From contig QDFX01000002.1 in assembly GCA_003347645.1 (NCBI GenBank), forward strand, positions 273,334 to 337,333: a stretch of 64,000 nt of DNA, in the 5' to 3' direction. Within the stretch, counting starts at the first letter, position 1. Each line of letters begins with the position of its first letter. Positions 1-8,643 of the stretch are shown in pieces. Source of the DNA: Rhizobiaceae bacterium CPCC 101076 (GTDB lineage Bacteria > Pseudomonadota > Alphaproteobacteria > Rhizobiales > Methylopilaceae). The position numbers were made by a program, and so were the translations under genes. The notes beneath the pieces were generated by a model. It had not been told where the DNA came from and ran no database searches. It saw only the letters and a list, made by a program, of their open reading frames with translations.

Positions 1-17
1 GTTGCCGGAGATCTCTT

Positions 18-608
18 ATGCAGGTCCGTCATCACCTACCGATCGCGTTCATCGTGGTCGCACTCGCTTCTCCGGCCATGGCGCAGACAGACTCCGCCGC
101 ACGCCAGAAGGTCGAGCGCTATGCGCGCGATCTGGGAGCGACCTTCACCTCCGACCCCGCACTCCGCGACGCCATCCGCGTCTCGACCCGGCAACACCGG
201 AAATTTGGTTATCCCGAGACGCTTGCCGAAGACGCGCGCTGGCGCAACGAAATGGCAGCCGATCGCAAGGGCCCGCGGCCGCTTGTCGATTCGGTGTTCA
301 ACAATCCGGTCTCTGCAAAGCTGAAGGATATCGTCTCCTCCGCACCCGGCGGAGCCGTCGTCGATATCCAGGTCACGGACGGCTATGGCTGGAACGTCGC
401 GCAGACCGCTCCGACTTCGGATTTCTACCAGGGCGACGAGCGTGCCTGGCAGTCGGTGATCTCCGCCGAGCCGGACAAGATCGTTCTGTCCGCGCCGGAA
501 ACTGGCGACGGCCGCATACTGATTCAGGCCGCGCTGCCGGTCGTCGACGGCGAATCCGTTATCGGCGCAATCGCAATCGTGGTCGATGCGGAACGTGTTC
601 CCCAATAG
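18..608 (+). CDS. Secreted PDC-type sensor domain protein
   Basis: A 196-residue protein. Residues 1-22 form a signal peptide (short basic start, hydrophobic core, cleavage after AMA), so the product should be periplasmic. The rest reads like the extracytoplasmic PDC/Cache sensor fold: a helical N-terminal part, then a strand pattern with the motif VTDGYGWNVAQTAPTSDFYQGDE (the NVAQ...SD.YQGDE part is typical of the family) and a C-terminal LPVVDGESVIGAIAIVVD strand pair. There is no membrane anchor or output domain, so it may be a free ligand-binding protein. The ATG has GGAG eight bases upstream. It lies 109 bp before topA on the same strand. The family assignment is from motif memory; the ligand is unknown. 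Confidence 0.72.
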   Translation: MQVRHHLPIAFIVVALASPAMAQTDSAARQKVERYARDLGATFTSDPALRDAIRVSTRQHRKFGYPETLAEDARWRNEMAADRKGPRPLVDSVFNNPVSAKLKDIVSSAPGGAVVDIQVTDGYGWNVAQTAPTSDFYQGDERAWQSVISAEPDKIVLSAPETGDGRILIQAALPVVDGESVIGAIAIVVDAERVPQ

Positions 609-717
609 GGGAAACCCGACTGCCCGTATCGTCCCGTTTGACAGGCCGTCACCGCTTCCCCATCTTCACGGCCGCTTCGGGGATTGCGGCCCCCTCCTCC
701 CAAATTAGATTGCGACC

Positions 718-3360
718 ATGGATCTCGTCATCGTCGAGTCGCCGGCCAAGGCCAAGACGATCAATAAATATCTGGGCTCGGGCTATGAGGTCCTGGCATC
801 GTACGGCCACGTCCGCGACCTGCCGCCCAAGGATGGCTCGGTCGACCCGGATGCCGATTTCCGCATGTTGTGGGAGGTCGATGCCAAGGCGCAGAAGCGG
901 ATGGCGGACATCGCCCGCGCCGTCAAAGGCGCCGACCGGCTGATCCTCGCCACCGACCCGGATCGCGAAGGCGAGGCCATTTCCTGGCACGTCCTCGAAA
1001 TCCTGCGTGAGAAGAAGGCGCTGAAGAGCCAGAAGATCGAGCGCGTCGTCTTCAACGCCATCACCAAGCAGTCCGTGCTCGACGCGATGAAACAGCCGCG
1101 CGAGATCGACGCGGCCCTGGTCGACGCCTATCTCGCCCGCCGCGCGCTGGACTATCTAGTCGGCTTCACGCTGTCGCCGGTCCTCTGGCGCAAGCTGCCG
1201 GGCGCTCGCTCGGCTGGTCGCGTCCAGTCGGTGGCGCTCCGTCTCGTCTGCGACCGCGAACGCGAGATCGAGGCCTTCGTTACCCAGGAATACTGGTCGC
1301 TCGTCGCTACGCTGGCCACGAAAAAGGGCGAGCAGTTCGAGGCTCGCCTCGTGGGTGCCGACGGCAAGAAGATCGGCCGCCTCGATGTCGGCACCCGCGA
1401 ACAGGCGGAAGCCTTCAAACGCGCACTCGATTTCGCCCAGTTCACCGTCGCCTCGGTCGAATCCAAGCCCGGCAAGCGCCATCCCTACCCGCCCTTCACC
1501 ACCTCGACGCTGCAGCAGGAAGCCTCGCGCAAGCTCGGCTATTCGGCAACGAATACGATGCGCACCGCGCAGCGGCTTTACGAGGGTGTCGATATCGGCG
1601 GCGAGACGGTCGGCCTGATCACCTATATGCGAACCGACGGCGTGCAGATCGCTCCGGAAGCGATCTCCTCTGTCCGTTCGTTCATCGGCCGGAGCTTCGA
1701 CAAGCGCTATTTGCCGGGCGCGCCGCGCATCTACAAGACAAAGGCGAAGAACGCCCAGGAAGCGCACGAGGCGATCCGTCCGACCGACGTCACGCGCCGT
1801 CCGGCCGACGTCCGCAAATATCTCGATAAGGACCAGTTCGACCTCTATGAACTGGTCTGGAAGCGCACGGTCGCGAGCCAGATGGAATCGGCCGAGGTCG
1901 AGCGTACCACCGCCGAGATCGTCGCCCAGGCCGGCGGTCGCGGGCTCGAACTGCGCGCCACCGGCACCGTCATCACCTTCGACGGCTTCCTCGCCCTCTA
2001 TAACGAAGGCAAGGACGACGATACGGACGAGGAAGACGCCCGCCGCCTGCCGCCGCTCGCGACTCACGATCCGCTCGATGCGAAGAACATCGCCGCCGAC
2101 CAGCACTTCACCGAGCCGCCGCCGCGCTATACGGAGGCGACGCTCGTCAAGAAGCTGGAAGAGCTCGGCATCGGCCGCCCGTCGACCTACGCGGCGACAA
2201 TCGGCGTGCTGCGCGACCGCGGCTATGTCGAGATCGACAAGAAGCGCCTGGTTCCGCAGGACAACGGACGCCTGCTGACGGCCTTCCTCGAAAGCTTCTT
2301 CCGCCGCTACGTCGAATACGATTTCACTGCCGGGCTCGAAGAGAAGCTCGACCTGATCTCGGATCACGAGCTCGACTGGAAGGAGGTCCTGCGTGACTTC
2401 TGGAAAGACTTCGCGGCGGCGATCGCCGGCACCAAGGACCTGCGCACCGGCGAAGTGCTGGATGCTCTCAACGAGATCCTAGGCCCACACATCTTCCCGA
2501 ATCGCGCGGACGGCGGCGACCCGCGCGCGTGCCCGGTCTGCGGCACCGGCCGGCTGTCGCTGAAGACCTCGAAATACGGCGCCTTCATCGGCTGCTCGAA
2601 CTATCCGGAATGCCGCTACACCCGCCAGCTCGCGACGCCCACCGAAGGCACGGACGACAAGGCAGGCCTCGGCGGCGACGGCAGCCGCGTGCTCGGCCAG
2701 GATCCGGACACCGGTCTCGACGTCACCGTCAAGGACGGCCGCTTCGGCCCGTATGTACAACTCGGAGAAGGCGAGAAGCCGAAACGCGCGTCCCTGCCAA
2801 AGGGCTGGTCCGCCGCCGAGCTGGAGCTGGACAGGGCGCTCGCCCTCCTCTCGCTGCCGCGCGATGTCGGCCCACACCCTGAGACGGGCAAGATGATCCA
2901 GGCCGGTATCGGCCGCTACGGACCGTACGTCTCGCACGACGGCACCTATGCCAATTTGCCGACGCCCGAAGAGGTGTTCGAGGTCGGCCTCAACCGCGCT
3001 GTCACGGTCATCGCCGAGAAGAAGGCCGGTCGCGGCGGACGCGAAAGCGCGCCGGCGAAGGTGCTCGGCGATCATCCGGACGGCGGGCCGGTCACGCTCC
3101 GGGCGGGCAAGTACGGTCCTTATGTCAGCCACGGCAAGATCAACGCGACGATTCCGAAGAGCCGCGATCCGGACAGCTTCACGCTCGAGGAAGCGATCTC
3201 CCTGATCGCCGCGAAAGCAGCGGCTGGCGGCGGCGGCAAGCCTGCACGCGGCCGGGCGAAGGCCAGCACTTCGGCAAAAACCGCGTCGAAGGCGAAACCT
3301 GCCGCGAAGAAGGCCGTTACGAAGAAGCCGGCGGCGAAAAGCCGACGCGCTTCGAGCTGA
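718..3360 (+). CDS. topA: DNA topoisomerase I
   Basis: Type IA topoisomerase of 880 residues, which relaxes negative supercoils by a transient 5'-phosphotyrosyl break. The N-terminal Toprim domain is clear (VESPAKAKTI at residues 6-15; acidic DPDREGEA motif). The active-site tyrosine is Y303 in ITYMRTDG. A Cys4 zinc ribbon (CPVCGTG...CSNYPEC) lies near residue 605, followed by topoisomerase C-terminal repeats (GRFGPYV, GRYGPYVSH, GKYGPYVSH). The last 45 residues are a Lys/Ala-rich basic tail that probably binds DNA. The ribosome binding site is weak, but the start MDLVIVESPAK is the family norm. It is followed 11 bp later by rnr, consistent with one transcript. Confidence 0.98.
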   Translation: MDLVIVESPAKAKTINKYLGSGYEVLASYGHVRDLPPKDGSVDPDADFRMLWEVDAKAQKRMADIARAVKGADRLILATDPDREGEAISWHVLEILREKKALKSQKIERVVFNAITKQSVLDAMKQPREIDAALVDAYLARRALDYLVGFTLSPVLWRKLPGARSAGRVQSVALRLVCDREREIEAFVTQEYWSLVATLATKKGEQFEARLVGADGKKIGRLDVGTREQAEAFKRALDFAQFTVASVESKPGKRHPYPPFTTSTLQQEASRKLGYSATNTMRTAQRLYEGVDIGGETVGLITYMRTDGVQIAPEAISSVRSFIGRSFDKRYLPGAPRIYKTKAKNAQEAHEAIRPTDVTRRPADVRKYLDKDQFDLYELVWKRTVASQMESAEVERTTAEIVAQAGGRGLELRATGTVITFDGFLALYNEGKDDDTDEEDARRLPPLATHDPLDAKNIAADQHFTEPPPRYTEATLVKKLEELGIGRPSTYAATIGVLRDRGYVEIDKKRLVPQDNGRLLTAFLESFFRRYVEYDFTAGLEEKLDLISDHELDWKEVLRDFWKDFAAAIAGTKDLRTGEVLDALNEILGPHIFPNRADGGDPRACPVCGTGRLSLKTSKYGAFIGCSNYPECRYTRQLATPTEGTDDKAGLGGDGSRVLGQDPDTGLDVTVKDGRFGPYVQLGEGEKPKRASLPKGWSAAELELDRALALLSLPRDVGPHPETGKMIQAGIGRYGPYVSHDGTYANLPTPEEVFEVGLNRAVTVIAEKKAGRGGRESAPAKVLGDHPDGGPVTLRAGKYGPYVSHGKINATIPKSRDPDSFTLEEAISLIAAKAAAGGGGKPARGRAKASTSAKTASKAKPAAKKAVTKKPAAKSRRASS

Positions 3361-3371
3361 CGGACCACCCT

Positions 3372-5669
3372 TTGGCGTTACCGAAAAAGCCCCGGCCAAG
3401 CGGCGTTCCTTCCAAAGAGGAAGTCGCGGCCTTCATCGCTGAGCAGTCTGGCAAGGTCGGCAAGCGTGATATTGGCCGCGCCTTCGGCATCCGCGGCGGG
3501 GCGGCGAAGATCGCCCTCAAGGCGATGCTGAAGGAGCTGGAGAACGAGGGCTCGATCGACCGCCATCGCGGCCGCGTTCACAAGCCGGGCCAGATGCCGC
3601 CCGTCGTCCTCGCAGACATCACGAGCCGCACGACCGACGGCGAACTCGTCGCCGTCCCGGCCGATTGGGACGAGGAAGAACTCGGCCCGGCTCCGAAAAT
3701 CCTCATCGAGCTTCCGCGCCGCGGCCGAGGCAAGCCGGAATTCGCGCCGTCCGTCGGCGACCGCGCACTGCTCCGCACCGAAAAGAGCCACGACGACGAA
3801 GGTCCCGGCCATGTCGGCCGCGTCATCAAGGTGCTATCGCGAGAAAGCCAGCGCCAGCTCGGCATCTTCCACGCCAAGCAGGGCGGAGGCGGCTGGGTCG
3901 AGTCGGTCGACAAGAAGAAGCTCGGCCGCCCGCTCGACGTCGCACCCGGCGAGGAAGGCGGCGCCAAGAACGGCGACCTCGTTTCCGTCGATATCATCAA
4001 GCAGGGCCGCTACGGCGCGCCCTCGGCCCGCGTCCGCGAGAAGCTCGGCTCGCTGAATAGCGAGAAGGCGATCAGCCTCGTCGCCATCCACACCCACAAT
4101 ATCCCCCACGTCTTTCCCAAGGACGTCCTGGCCGAGGCCGACGCCGCCCAGCCGGCGACGCTCAAGGGCCGCGAGGACTGGCGCAAGCTGCCACTCGTCA
4201 CCATCGACCCGGCCGACGCCAAGGACCACGACGACGCCGTCCACGCCGAGCCGGACACCAGCGAATCCAACGAAGGCGGCTTTATCGTCACAGTCGCCAT
4301 CGCTGACGTCGCGGCCTACATCAAACCGGGCTCCGCGCTCGACCGCGAGGCGCTGAACCGGGGCAATTCGGTCTATTTCCCGGACCGCGTCGTGCCGATG
4401 CTGCCCGAACGCATCTCGAACGATCTCTGCTCGCTTCGGCCGCTCGAAGACCGCCCGGCCATGGCTGTGCGCCTCGTCATCGGCAAGGACGGGCGCAAGA
4501 AGAGCCACACCTTCCACCGTGTGATGATGAAGTCGGCCGCAAAGCTCGCCTACCAACAGGCACAGGCGGCGATCGACGGGCGTACCGACGACATCACCGG
4601 CCCGATCCTCGAACCGGTCTTGAAGCCGCTCTGGGCTGCCTATGCGACGGTCAAGAAGGCGCGCGACGAGCGCGGCCCGCTCGACCTCGACCTGCCCGAA
4701 CGCAAGATCCAGCTTGACGCCGAGGGCGCGGTCGACCGCGTCATCGTCCCGCCCCGCCTCGACGCCCACCGGTTGATCGAGGAGTTCATGATTCTCGCCA
4801 ATGTCGCGGCCGCCGAGACACTGACGCAGAAAAAGATCCCGCTCGTCTTCCGCGTCCACGATGCACCGTCCATGGAGAAGCTGGCGGCGCTTCGCGAATT
4901 CCTCGAAAGCCTCGAGATCAAGCTCGCCGAAAGCGAGAACCTGAAGCCCGAGCACTTCAATCGTATCCTCAAGCGCGTGGAGGGCACCGAACACGCCCAG
5001 ATCGTCAACGAGGTCGTGCTGCGCTCGCAGGCGCAGGCCGAATACGCCGCTGATAACTACGGCCATTTCGGCCTCAATCTCCGCCGCTATGCGCATTTCA
5101 CCTCGCCGATCCGCCGCTATGCGGACCTCATCGTCCACCGCGCGCTGATCCGCTCGCTCGGCCTCGGCGAAGACGGCCTGCCAGAGCATTTCACCAACGA
5201 AATCATGGCCGAGATCGGCGCTGCCATTTCCGCCGCCGAGCGTCGCGCGATGGCCGCCGAGCGCGAAACGGTCGATCGCCTGATCGCCCATCACATGGCG
5301 GAGAAGATCGGCGCCACGTTCCAGGGCAAGGTCTCTGGCGTCACCCGTTCGGGCCTCTTCGTCAGCCTGTTCGATACCGGGGCATCCGGCTTCGTCCCCG
5401 CCTCCACGCTCGGTTCAGACTATTTCGTCCACGATGAACAGCAGCATGCGCTGATCGGCGAACGCACCGGCGAGGCCTATCAGCTCGGCGACGAGGTTGA
5501 GGTGAAGCTTGTCGAGGCCATTCCGGTTGCTGGCGCTTTGCGCTTCGAGGTCCTAAGTGAGGGGCGTCGAATGAAGGCGCCGGGCCGCGGCAAGCGCGGG
5601 CTCAGGCGCACCCGCGCCGCCCAGCGGCCGGGTCCGAAGCCGAAGCACAGGACACCCAGACGCCGATGA
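3372..5669 (+). CDS. rnr: Ribonuclease R (3'-5' exoribonuclease)
   Basis: RNase II/R family exoribonuclease, 765 residues, which degrades structured RNA. An N-terminal helix-turn-helix-like region (IGRAFGIRGGAAKIALKAMLKELE) and cold-shock domains precede the RNB catalytic domain. The RNB domain carries the acidic motif TIDPADAKDHDDAVHAE near residues 277-293 and RRYAHFTSPIRRYADL near 570. An S1 domain follows (GKVSGVTRSGLFVSLFDTGASGFV, about 645-668), then an Arg/Lys-rich tail. The frame opens with TTG at 3372, 11 bp after the topA stop; no ATG or GTG lies nearby, so TTG is the best start, though its ribosome site is poor. The stop overlaps the next gene by ATGA. Confidence 0.95.
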   Translation: MALPKKPRPSGVPSKEEVAAFIAEQSGKVGKRDIGRAFGIRGGAAKIALKAMLKELENEGSIDRHRGRVHKPGQMPPVVLADITSRTTDGELVAVPADWDEEELGPAPKILIELPRRGRGKPEFAPSVGDRALLRTEKSHDDEGPGHVGRVIKVLSRESQRQLGIFHAKQGGGGWVESVDKKKLGRPLDVAPGEEGGAKNGDLVSVDIIKQGRYGAPSARVREKLGSLNSEKAISLVAIHTHNIPHVFPKDVLAEADAAQPATLKGREDWRKLPLVTIDPADAKDHDDAVHAEPDTSESNEGGFIVTVAIADVAAYIKPGSALDREALNRGNSVYFPDRVVPMLPERISNDLCSLRPLEDRPAMAVRLVIGKDGRKKSHTFHRVMMKSAAKLAYQQAQAAIDGRTDDITGPILEPVLKPLWAAYATVKKARDERGPLDLDLPERKIQLDAEGAVDRVIVPPRLDAHRLIEEFMILANVAAAETLTQKKIPLVFRVHDAPSMEKLAALREFLESLEIKLAESENLKPEHFNRILKRVEGTEHAQIVNEVVLRSQAQAEYAADNYGHFGLNLRRYAHFTSPIRRYADLIVHRALIRSLGLGEDGLPEHFTNEIMAEIGAAISAAERRAMAAERETVDRLIAHHMAEKIGATFQGKVSGVTRSGLFVSLFDTGASGFVPASTLGSDYFVHDEQQHALIGERTGEAYQLGDEVEVKLVEAIPVAGALRFEVLSEGRRMKAPGRGKRGLRRTRAAQRPGPKPKHRTPRRR

Positions 5670-6103
5670 GCACTCCGGTCGCGACGGTCCCCGAGCGCGA
5701 TATCACCACTGCCGCGCTACGCGGTTTGCGTCTTCGCTGTCCGAAATGCGGCGAGGGCCGGATGTTCCGCGCCTTCCTGACAGTCAACAATTACTGCCCG
5801 GTCTGTCACGAGGCGCTCTACCACCACCGCGCGGACGACGCGCCGCCCTACGTCGTCATCACCATTGTCGGCCACATCATCGTCGGCGGCATGCTTTTCG
5901 TCGAAAAGGCCTATCACCCGGAACTCTGGGTCCATGTCGTGCTCTGGATTCCGCTGACGATCGTGATGTCCTTAGCCATGCTTCCCAACATCAAGGGCAC
6001 GCTGATTGGTATTCAGTGGGCGCTGAGAATGCACGGGTTCGACCCGAACTCGCCCGAGGCACTGGAGAGCCCGCGCGACGCTGAAGCAGCGAGGGGCGAG
6101 TGA
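5666..6103 (+). CDS. DUF983 family membrane protein
   Basis: A 145-residue protein of the DUF983 family, common in alphaproteobacteria and of unknown biochemical role. The N-terminal half has two CxxC zinc-binding pairs, CPKCGEG (about residue 25) and CPVCHEA (about 45). Two hydrophobic membrane helices follow (VVITIVGHIIVGGMLF and VVLWIPLTIVMSLAML). The ATG overlaps the rnr stop codon (ATGA), and its own stop overlaps the next gene, so translation is probably coupled through topA-rnr-DUF983-NUDIX. The family call is firm; no function can be stated. Confidence 0.85.
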   Translation: MSTPVATVPERDITTAALRGLRLRCPKCGEGRMFRAFLTVNNYCPVCHEALYHHRADDAPPYVVITIVGHIIVGGMLFVEKAYHPELWVHVVLWIPLTIVMSLAMLPNIKGTLIGIQWALRMHGFDPNSPEALESPRDAEAARGE

Positions 6104-6846
6104 AGCCCATCGGTACCGTGCTGGATTGGAATCCTGGCTTGGCCGACGCGCCCCGTCCCGCTCCCCACCCTTCCCAGCGCAAGCCGCGCGACGCGGCGAC
6201 GATCATCCTGCTCGACCGCTCCGGCCCCGAGCCGAAGATTCTGTTGGGCCAACGCCATCCCGGCCTTGCCTTCATGCCGGGCGTCTACGTTTTCCCTGGC
6301 GGCCGCGTCGAAGCCAGTGACGGCCGCGCTCCGGCCGTGGGCGCCCTGCCCGCCCATGTCGAGCGGCGCTTGATGACCGCGATCGCCCGCCCGTCCGTGA
6401 CCCGCGCCCGCGCCTATGCGCTGGCGGCGATCCGCGAGCTTGCGGAAGAAACCGGCCTCCTGCTCGGAGAACACTCGGATGTCGTTCCGACCGCGCCGGA
6501 CTGGAAGGATTTCGGCGAGAACGGCATCGCGCCGTCACTGTCGGACATCTGGCTCGTGGCGCGCTCGATCACGCCGCCCGGTCTGCCGCGCCGCTTCGAC
6601 ACCCGCTTCTTCGCGGCCGATGCGTCACGTGTCATTCACATGATTGACGGATTAGTTCATGACGACGCTGAACTCGTCGACCTCAAATGGGTGACGATCG
6701 CCGAGACCGTGGATATGCCGCTGCACCAGATCACGCGTGTCATACTTTCGGAACTCGATCAGCGTATTCACGCCGGAATCGACCGGGACATCCCCGTTCC
6801 CTTCCTCAGGCCCCGCAACGGGGTCATCGTCCGCGATGAGATTTAG
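6100..6846 (+). CDS. NUDIX hydrolase
   Basis: A 248-residue NUDIX-fold hydrolase, expected to cleave a nucleoside diphosphate linked to another moiety. The second half of the NUDIX box is plain: AAIRELAEETGLLLG around residues 106-120 supplies REUxEExGU. The first half (GxxxxxE) is set apart by an insertion of about 40 residues after the PGGRVEASD loop, an architecture I associate with NUDT7/NUDT19-like and other CoA-type members. The substrate cannot be read from the sequence. It starts with GTG at 6100, overlapping the DUF983 stop by four bases, which argues for coupling. Confidence 0.85.
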   Translation: MKPIGTVLDWNPGLADAPRPAPHPSQRKPRDAATIILLDRSGPEPKILLGQRHPGLAFMPGVYVFPGGRVEASDGRAPAVGALPAHVERRLMTAIARPSVTRARAYALAAIRELAEETGLLLGEHSDVVPTAPDWKDFGENGIAPSLSDIWLVARSITPPGLPRRFDTRFFAADASRVIHMIDGLVHDDAELVDLKWVTIAETVDMPLHQITRVILSELDQRIHAGIDRDIPVPFLRPRNGVIVRDEI

Positions 6847-6862
6847 GGTTTAGTTTCTCCAG

Positions 6863-8059
6863 ATGAGTGTGTTCGAGAACGACAGGCGCCGGCAGGTGCA
6901 GGCCATCGCGGCTGCGATCGCGTGCGTGGCCGTCGTCGGCATCGGCCTCAGCCTGTCCGTGCCGCTGCTCGCCTTCGCGCTGGAAGCGCGCGGCGTGTCG
7001 GGCACGATGATCGGCATCAATACCGCAATGGCTGGCATCGCCACGATCGTCGTCGCGCCGTTCATCCCACAGGCCGCCGCCAGGCTCGGTGTGCGCGGTC
7101 TGTTGATCTTCGCGCTGGTTCTCGGCGCTGCGAGCTTCATCGGCTTCTGGTACGCGAAACCGCTCTGGCTCTGGTTCCCGCTGCGCTTCCTGATGGGCGC
7201 CTCGCTGGCGGTCCTGTTCGTCCTGTCGGAATTCTGGATCAACGCCGCCGCACCGGAAAAATCGCGCGGCCTGGTCATGGGCATCTACGCGACCGTGCTG
7301 TCGCTCGGCTTCGCCGCCGGCCCGACCGTGCTGGCGATGGTCGACCGCTCGTCGATCCTGCCCTACGCCATCGGCGCCGCGCTCTTCATCGGCGGTGCGA
7401 TCCCGGTCGCCTTCGCGCATGGCCTCGCACCGAAGATCGAAGGCGCCGGCCACAGCAACATCATGGTCTATCTTCTGGCCGCTCCGTCGGCCATTGCGGC
7501 CGCTTTCGTCTTCGGCGCGGTCGAGACCGGCGGCATGAGCTTCCTGCCGCTCTACGGCCTCCGCATGGGCTATGGCGACGTCGCGGCGGCACTCCTCGTC
7601 TCGATCCTCGCGCTCGGCAACGTGCTGGTGCAGATCCCGCTCGGCCTGATCAGCGACAAGGTCGACCGCCGCAAGCTGCTGCTGATCCTTGGCATTATCG
7701 GCCTGATCGGCGCATCCCTCATGCCCTTCGTCGCCCATCGCACGGAGATACTGTTCCCGATCGTCGCGATCTGGGGTGGCCTGGTCGCCGGCCTCTACAC
7801 CGTCGGTCTGGCGCATCTCGGCGCACAGTTCCGCGGCGCCCAGCTCGCCGGCGCCAACGCCACTTTCATCATGCTCTACAGCCTCGGCATTCTTGCCGGC
7901 CCGCCCCTGATGGGCGTCGGTCTCGATCTCTGGAATCCGCACGGTCTGCCGATCACCATCGCGCTCCTGTTCGCGCTCTATGTTGTGATCGTCGCCATGC
8001 GGCTGACGAAACGACGCGCGGATACGATCGACCCGGAGGCCGTCGGCGAGAATCCTTGA
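6863..8059 (+). CDS. MFS transporter
   Basis: Major facilitator superfamily permease of 398 residues with about twelve hydrophobic helices in two halves, located in the inner membrane. The loop between helices 2 and 3 and the helix 4-5 motif RFLMGASLAVLFVLSEFWIN suit the YcaD-like branch. The helix 8-9 loop GLISDKVDRRKLLLI is the second-half version of the MFS A-motif. The substrate is unknown. It begins 16 bp after the NUDIX stop and is the last gene of the topA run before the rpmG promoter. The start codon is ATG; the upstream ribosome site is weak. Confidence 0.9.
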   Translation: MSVFENDRRRQVQAIAAAIACVAVVGIGLSLSVPLLAFALEARGVSGTMIGINTAMAGIATIVVAPFIPQAAARLGVRGLLIFALVLGAASFIGFWYAKPLWLWFPLRFLMGASLAVLFVLSEFWINAAAPEKSRGLVMGIYATVLSLGFAAGPTVLAMVDRSSILPYAIGAALFIGGAIPVAFAHGLAPKIEGAGHSNIMVYLLAAPSAIAAAFVFGAVETGGMSFLPLYGLRMGYGDVAAALLVSILALGNVLVQIPLGLISDKVDRRKLLLILGIIGLIGASLMPFVAHRTEILFPIVAIWGGLVAGLYTVGLAHLGAQFRGAQLAGANATFIMLYSLGILAGPPLMGVGLDLWNPHGLPITIALLFALYVVIVAMRLTKRRADTIDPEAVGENP

Positions 8060-8083
8060 CTTGTCCGGCGCGATGAGTAGGTT
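8056..8083 (+). promoter_or_regulatory. Candidate sigma-70 type promoter of rpmG
   Basis: A good -35 element TTGAC(T) lies at 8056-8061, directly after the MFS stop, with a weak TAGGTT-like -10 at 8078-8083 about 17 bp downstream. This leaves a 5' leader of some 45-50 bases before the rpmG ATG at 8138. The CTTGAC-N17 pattern is frequent in front of translation genes in rhizobia. No transcription start is proven. Confidence 0.45.
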
Positions 8084-8137
8084 GCGCCCTTCCAATTTCC
8101 CTGCGCGCATCGCGCGCGATTGAAAAAGGTTACCCCG

Positions 8138-8305
8138 ATGGCCAAGGCCGCGATGGTGAAGATCAAGCTCGTGAGCTCGGCTGACACGGGTTTCTTCTAC
8201 GTCACCAAGAAGAACGCTCGCACGATGACCGAGAAGCTCGTGCAGAAGAAGTACGATCCCGTGGCTCGCAAGCACGTCGAGTTCCGCGAAGCCAAGATCA
8301 AGTGA
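8138..8305 (+). CDS. rpmG: 50S ribosomal protein L33
   Basis: A 55-residue L33 protein ([20 protein letters not shown]...), a small component of the large ribosomal subunit near the E site. Length and the pattern [18 protein letters not shown]...[11 protein letters not shown] match the bacterial family. It lacks the CxxC pairs, so it is the zinc-free (C-minus) form. I chose the ATG at 8138 rather than the TTG at 8120 because AAAAAGG sits 8-14 bases upstream and the N-terminus then matches the family. A strong terminator follows within 26 bp. Confidence 0.97.
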   Translation: MAKAAMVKIKLVSSADTGFFYVTKKNARTMTEKLVQKKYDPVARKHVEFREAKIK

Positions 8306-8330
8306 TCTCGGCGCGATAGCGCAAAAATCA

Positions 8331-8361
8331 AAAAGGGCCGGTGCTGAGCACCGGCCCTTTT
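8331..8361 (+). terminator. Rho-independent terminator after rpmG
   Basis: A perfect 14-bp stem (8331-8344 with 8348-8361) closes a three-base TGA loop and is flanked by an A-tract before and a T-rich tract after (TTTTGTTTTG). The stem reads as GGGCCGGTGC paired with its complement. The symmetry would also work on the minus strand, although pleD ends some 280 bp away. Confidence 0.92.
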
Positions 8362-8643
8362 GTTTTGACCCAATGGAATCGTCGCTGTGGCCGGACGGGG
8401 ACGGCCTCTTGTTTGAGGCCACAAGACCGTCCCCGCCGACCGGCTTCACGACACAGGAGATGCGGCGGACCTGGATCGTGAAACCAACGTTGGCCGCCCG
8501 ACTGTAGGTCGTTTGGCGCGTCTGGTTCACAACCTATAGTCCGTCTCACTACGCGCAATGTGAATCAGCGCGAGGACCTCAGGTCCGTGAAATAAACCTA
8601 AAAATTTAATCTTACTTTTCGTGGTTACCAACGCTCGCCTTTC
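8362..8643. other. Gene-free gap between rpmG and pleD, structured
   Basis: No coding frame here looks real. The notable element is a nested inverted repeat at 8397-8434: an outer arm GGGGACGG pairs with CCGTCCCC, and inside it GGCCTC (8403-8408) pairs with GAGGCC (8415-8420). The last 90 bases are AT-rich and lie just after the pleD stop. A small RNA is possible but not shown. Confidence 0.4.

Noticed and set aside
6824..8530. 568-codon open frame on the minus strand opposite the MFS and rpmG genes
   Set aside because: Highly charged low-complexity product covering two recognised genes and their terminator.
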